A stretch of 64,000 bases of DNA from Aeromonas encheleia (lineage in GTDB: Bacteria; Pseudomonadota; Gammaproteobacteria; Enterobacterales; Aeromonadaceae), in assembly GCF_900637545.1 (NCBI RefSeq), contig NZ_LR134376.1, forward strand, positions 825,001 through 889,000, written 5' to 3'. Below the pieces are notes generated by a model that was given only the letters and a program-made list of their open reading frames with translations, had not been told where the DNA came from and searched no databases. Made by a program: the position numbers and the translations under genes. Below are positions 61,255-64,000 of the stretch, one piece after another. Position 1 is the stretch's first letter, and each line of letters starts with the position of its first letter.

Positions 61255-61585
61255 TATTTCAACTCCGATCATTCGTTGTCATTAGGGGCCTGGGCAAACA
61301 GGATATGCATCGTGGGTTCAGTGCCCATTATTTATTGTCAGCAAGGGCCTGGGCAAACAGGATATGCATCGTGGGTTCAGTACCCATTGTTTATTGTCAG
61401 CAAGGGCCTGGGCAAACAGGACATGCATCATGGGTTCAGTGCCCATTGTTTATTGTCAGCAAGGGTCTGGGCAAACAGGACATGCATCATGGGTTCAGTA
61501 CCCATTAGTTATTGTCGGCAAGGGTCAAGGTAAACAGGAAACGCATCATGAGTTCAACTCCCATTATCGTCGTCAGGGACCTTGG
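61232..61585. repeat. Six tandem copies of a 59-bp unit between tesA and ybbA
   Basis: Units begin at 61232, 61291, 61350, 61409, 61468 and 61527, always 59 nt apart. The core of the four central units is GGGCAAACAGGAYATGCATC, then RTGGGTTCAGTRCCCATT and TATTGTC. The first unit contains the tesA start codon (minus strand) and the last contains the ybbA start codon. The outer units share CAGGAAACGC and TTCAACTCC, which the central units lack. Because 59 is not a multiple of three, the reading frame shifts with each unit. Confidence 0.93.
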
Positions 61586-62273
61586 CAAGACGGTTCGTCT
61601 CGGCCAGGAAAGCCTCACCATCCTTGAAGGGATCGACCTGCAAGTCAATACCGGCGAGACGCTGGCCCTGGTCGGTGCCTCCGGCTCCGGCAAATCCACC
61701 CTGCTTGGCCTGCTGGCCGGGCTGGATCTGCCGAGCAGCGGCGACATCGAGATCCTCGGTCAGTCGCTGACCCGGCTGGACGAGGAGGGCCGGGCCCGCC
61801 TGCGCGCCGAGCAGGTCGGCTTCATCTTCCAGTCCTTCCTGTTGTTGCCGACCTTAAGCGCGCTGGAGAACGTCATGTTGCCCGCCGAGCTGCGCGGCGA
61901 GACCGATTGTGCCCCCAGGGCCAGGGAGCTGCTGGCGGAGGTGGGGCTCAGCGAGCGGCTGCATCACCTGCCGCCGCGCCTGTCCGGCGGCGAGCAGCAG
62001 CGCGTCGCCATCGCCCGGGCCTTCATGACCCGGCCCAGCCTGCTGCTGGCGGATGAACCGACCGGCAACCTCGACAGCAAGACCGGGGAGACGGTGATCG
62101 AGCTGCTGTTTCGTCTCAACCGTGAGCACAACACCACGCTGGTGGTGGTGACCCATGATCATGAACTGGCCCAGCGCTGCCAACGGCAGCTGGTGATGGC
62201 GGCGGGACGACTGGCGTCGGATGCGCCGGCACCCGAAGCCGTCCCAGCCTCCCGAGTCAGGGAGCTGTCATGA
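61548..62273 (+). CDS. ybbA: ABC transporter ATP-binding protein YbbA
   Basis: The 241-residue ATPase has Walker [10 protein letters not shown] (43-51), the signature [15 protein letters not shown] and Walker [11 protein letters not shown]. It belongs to the LolD/MacB-type group and pairs with the FtsX-like permease YbbP downstream (ATGA overlap). E. coli has the same tesA, ybbA, ybbP order. The ATG at 61548 has AGGAAA upstream. Its start codon and leader are part of the last 59-bp repeat unit. Confidence 0.93.
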   Translation: MSSTPIIVVRDLGKTVRLGQESLTILEGIDLQVNTGETLALVGASGSGKSTLLGLLAGLDLPSSGDIEILGQSLTRLDEEGRARLRAEQVGFIFQSFLLLPTLSALENVMLPAELRGETDCAPRARELLAEVGLSERLHHLPPRLSGGEQQRVAIARAFMTRPSLLLADEPTGNLDSKTGETVIELLFRLNREHNTTLVVVTHDHELAQRCQRQLVMAAGRLASDAPAPEAVPASRVRELS

Positions 62274-64000
62274 GTCAATGGCGACTGGGATTTAAGCTGC
62301 TGCGCCGCGAGGGTTTCAGCGGCGAGCTGCGCTGGTTTGTGCTGGCGCTGGCGCTGAGTGTGGCCTGCGTGCTGAGCGTGGCGCTGGTGGCGGACAGGCT
62401 GGATGCCGGGCTCAAGGCCTCGGGCCGTGACTTCATCGGCGCCGATCGGGTGTTGCGCTCCGCGACCCCGGCGCCCGAGGCCTGGCTCGAGCAGGCCCGG
62501 CAGTATGGCCTCTCCATCCAGACCACGGTCAGCTTCAACAGCATGCTGTTTCACGGGGATGGGCTGCAACTGGCCTCCATCCGGGCCGTGCCGAGCGACT
62601 TCCCCTTCTATGGCAAGCTGGAGCTGATGCCGCAGCGGGCGCCCGCGCCCGGCGAGATCTGGCTCTCCGCCCGGGTGATGCAACTGCTCGGCGCCAGGCT
62701 CGGGGATGAGCTGGAGGTCGGTAACACCCGCCTCAAGGTCGCGGGGGAGCTGGGTCAGGAGCCGGATCAGGGCTTCAGCCCCTTCCAGATGGCGCCACGG
62801 GCCCTGATCCACAGCGCCGACATCGAGGCGACTGGTGCCCTGCTGCCGGGCAGCCGCCAGCAGTGGCGCTATCTGCTCAAGGGCCCCCGTGAGGGGATCG
62901 CCAGCTACGAGCGCTGGCTCAAGCCCAAGCTGGCGGCGGGACAGAAGCTGATCAAGCCGGATGATCAGGGCTCCCAGGTGGGGAAATCCCTGGCCAACGC
63001 CGAGCGCTTCTTCCGCCTGGCCTCCCTGGCGGGGGTGCTGCTGGGGGCCCTGGCCATGGGCATAGCGGTGCGCCACTTCGCCGAGCGGCAGACTAACATG
63101 GTGGCGCTGCTCAAGACGCTGGGGGCCTCCCGTCGCACCCTCTGGCAGCTGATGGGCACGCTCCTGTTCTCGCTGACCCTGATCGGTGCCTTCATTGGCC
63201 TGGTGGCGGGCAGCGGGATGCAGTGGCTGACGCTGCAACTGCTGGGGGATCTGCTGCCCAGCGATCTGCCGCCGCCCTCCTGGCGCCCCTTCGCCCTCGG
63301 CCTGTCGGTGGCCTTCTTCATCACCCTGTTGCTGGCCTTCATCCCCTTCCTGCGGCTGCTCAAGGTGCCGCCGCTGCGGGTGCTGCGCCGTGAGCTGGAG
63401 GCGGGCGTACCCCCCTGGCTGACGGTGCCGGTCGGCCTGCTCGGCCTGTTTGGCCTGGTGTGGGGCTTCACCGCCGACGCCAGGCTGGCGCTGGGGCTCA
63501 TCGGCGGCATGGGGGTGCTGATGGGGTTGCTGGCCGTGCTGGCCTCCGGGCTGCTGCGACTCGGCAGCCGGCTCAAGGGACCTCACGCCCTGCGCCTGGC
63601 CATCAGCCACCTCTCCCGCGAGCGGGGCAGCGGCCTGTTCCAGCTGGCGGGTTTCGCGCTGGCGCTGATGCTGTTCGGGCTGCTGTGGGCGGCGCGGGTC
63701 GACTTGCTGGACGACTTCTCCGCCCGGCTGCCGGCGGATGCCCCCAATCGCTTCCTGGTCAATGTGGCCGATCAGGAGCGGGACGGGATCCTGGCTGACC
63801 TGCGCCAGGCCGGCGCCATCACCTCGGACTTCTATCCCATGGTGCGCGGGCGCCTGACCCGGATCGCCGGCCAGGCGGTGGGTGAGGATGCGGCGCGGGA
63901 GGGGGTGAACCGCGAGCTGAACTTCACCACCACGGCGGCGCTCCCCCCCGACAACCAGCTGACCGCGGGGCAATGGCTCGCCGGCAAGGGGGAGGTCTCC
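62270..64000 (+). CDS. ybbP: YbbP-like FtsX-family permease, 5' part
   Basis: The open frame runs 577 codons to the window edge without a stop; E. coli YbbP is 804 residues, so about 70% is present. It has an N-terminal helix (WFVLALALSVACVLSVALVA), an extracytoplasmic domain (about 45-240), then a first FtsX helix bundle (GVLLGALAMGIAVRHF, LLKTLGASRRTLW, about 248-365). More helices follow, then the start of a second periplasmic domain. With YbbA it would form an MacB/LolCDE-like complex acting on periplasmic or membrane-anchored substrates. The start overlaps the ybbA stop. Confidence 0.92.
   Translation, partial: MSQWRLGFKLLRREGFSGELRWFVLALALSVACVLSVALVADRLDAGLKASGRDFIGADRVLRSATPAPEAWLEQARQYGLSIQTTVSFNSMLFHGDGLQLASIRAVPSDFPFYGKLELMPQRAPAPGEIWLSARVMQLLGARLGDELEVGNTRLKVAGELGQEPDQGFSPFQMAPRALIHSADIEATGALLPGSRQQWRYLLKGPREGIASYERWLKPKLAAGQKLIKPDDQGSQVGKSLANAERFFRLASLAGVLLGALAMGIAVRHFAERQTNMVALLKTLGASRRTLWQLMGTLLFSLTLIGAFIGLVAGSGMQWLTLQLLGDLLPSDLPPPSWRPFALGLSVAFFITLLLAFIPFLRLLKVPPLRVLRRELEAGVPPWLTVPVGLLGLFGLVWGFTADARLALGLIGGMGVLMGLLAVLASGLLRLGSRLKGPHALRLAISHLSRERGSGLFQLAGFALALMLFGLLWAARVDLLDDFSARLPADAPNRFLVNVADQERDGILADLRQAGAITSDFYPMVRGRLTRIAGQAVGEDAAREGVNRELNFTTTAALPPDNQLTAGQWLAGKGEVS

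Noticed and set aside
61232..61585. The 59-bp array as a CRISPR
   Set aside because: The whole unit repeats, with no unique spacers and no cas genes; the outer units include start codons of tesA and ybbA.
62159..63973. 604-codon minus-strand frame opposite ybbP
   Set aside because: Gln/Arg/His/Pro-rich antisense shadow of a clear FtsX-family permease.

Overview
The window is a gene-dense, GC-rich stretch of a gammaproteobacterial chromosome, most likely Aeromonas (A. hydrophila group). The grounds are an M4 elastase of the AhyB type, a CheV, a dusB-fis pair, dnaT-dnaC, a PanP-type decarboxylase, and gene content that is a mixture of Escherichia-like and Vibrio-like families. The genus is an inference from gene families; no database search was possible.

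Layout. 1-1073: the 3' end of an rRNA operon (23S, 5S, terminator). 1341-3347: a LysE-type exporter facing fis and dusB. 3640-8364: an overlapping four-gene efflux operon (TolC-like, HlyD-like, two ABC-2 permeases) with no ATPase. 8393-10789: an SDR-like protein and the primosomal pair dnaT-dnaC. 11066-16943: an RssB-like regulator, a POT peptide transporter, galU, a ComEA-like protein, cysQ, yciI and yciB. 17107-21230: a PLP decarboxylase, a hemolysin III-like membrane protein and a YidE-family transporter. 21454-34836: one 4460-residue LapA-type RTX adhesin, with a retention module, 22 VCBS repeats in exact 324-bp register, a VWA domain, RTX nonapeptides and a type I secretion C-terminus. 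35062-41957: mdtH, a LysR regulator, the elastase, two GNAT acetyltransferases (the second RimJ) and a PlsC-like acyltransferase. 42018-46648: a possible small RNA, a YhcH-family protein, ackA, a YbdG-type mechanosensitive channel and an L,D-transpeptidase. 46922-50345: putP, a LprI-MliC lysozyme-inhibitor fusion, and a MerR regulator with an NAD(P)H oxidoreductase. 50531-52290: an AT-rich islet of unrecognised genes ending in a tRNA-like sequence. 52310-57738: a VOC protein, a tandem DUF2061 protein, a frameshifted small membrane protein, an overlapping yheS/TIGR02444/rlmJ operon and a CBS protein. 58128-64000: a porin, cheV, tesA, a 59-bp tandem repeat array, and ybbA-ybbP (ybbP runs off the window).

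How it fits together. Much of the window is housekeeping: nucleoid and tRNA/rRNA modification (fis, dusB, rlmJ), replication restart (dnaT, dnaC), sugar-nucleotide, sulfur and acetate metabolism (galU, cysQ, ackA). Envelope and surface functions dominate the rest: the giant adhesin, elastase, porin, L,D-transpeptidase, lysozyme inhibitor and several exporters. The adhesin has no type I secretion genes, LapD or LapG beside it, so these must lie outside the window if it is used.

Most distinctive observations: the exact-register VCBS array with signs of a 6-unit (1944 bp) internal duplication; the LapG-type cleavage-site region of the adhesin; the 59-bp array that appears to have grown from an overlapping pair of divergent start codons (tesA/ybbA); the paralogous Cys-His-Asp proteins in the AT-rich islet; the possible sRNA before the yhcH-family gene; the +1 frameshift in a two-helix membrane protein; and the ATPase-less ABC-2 operon.
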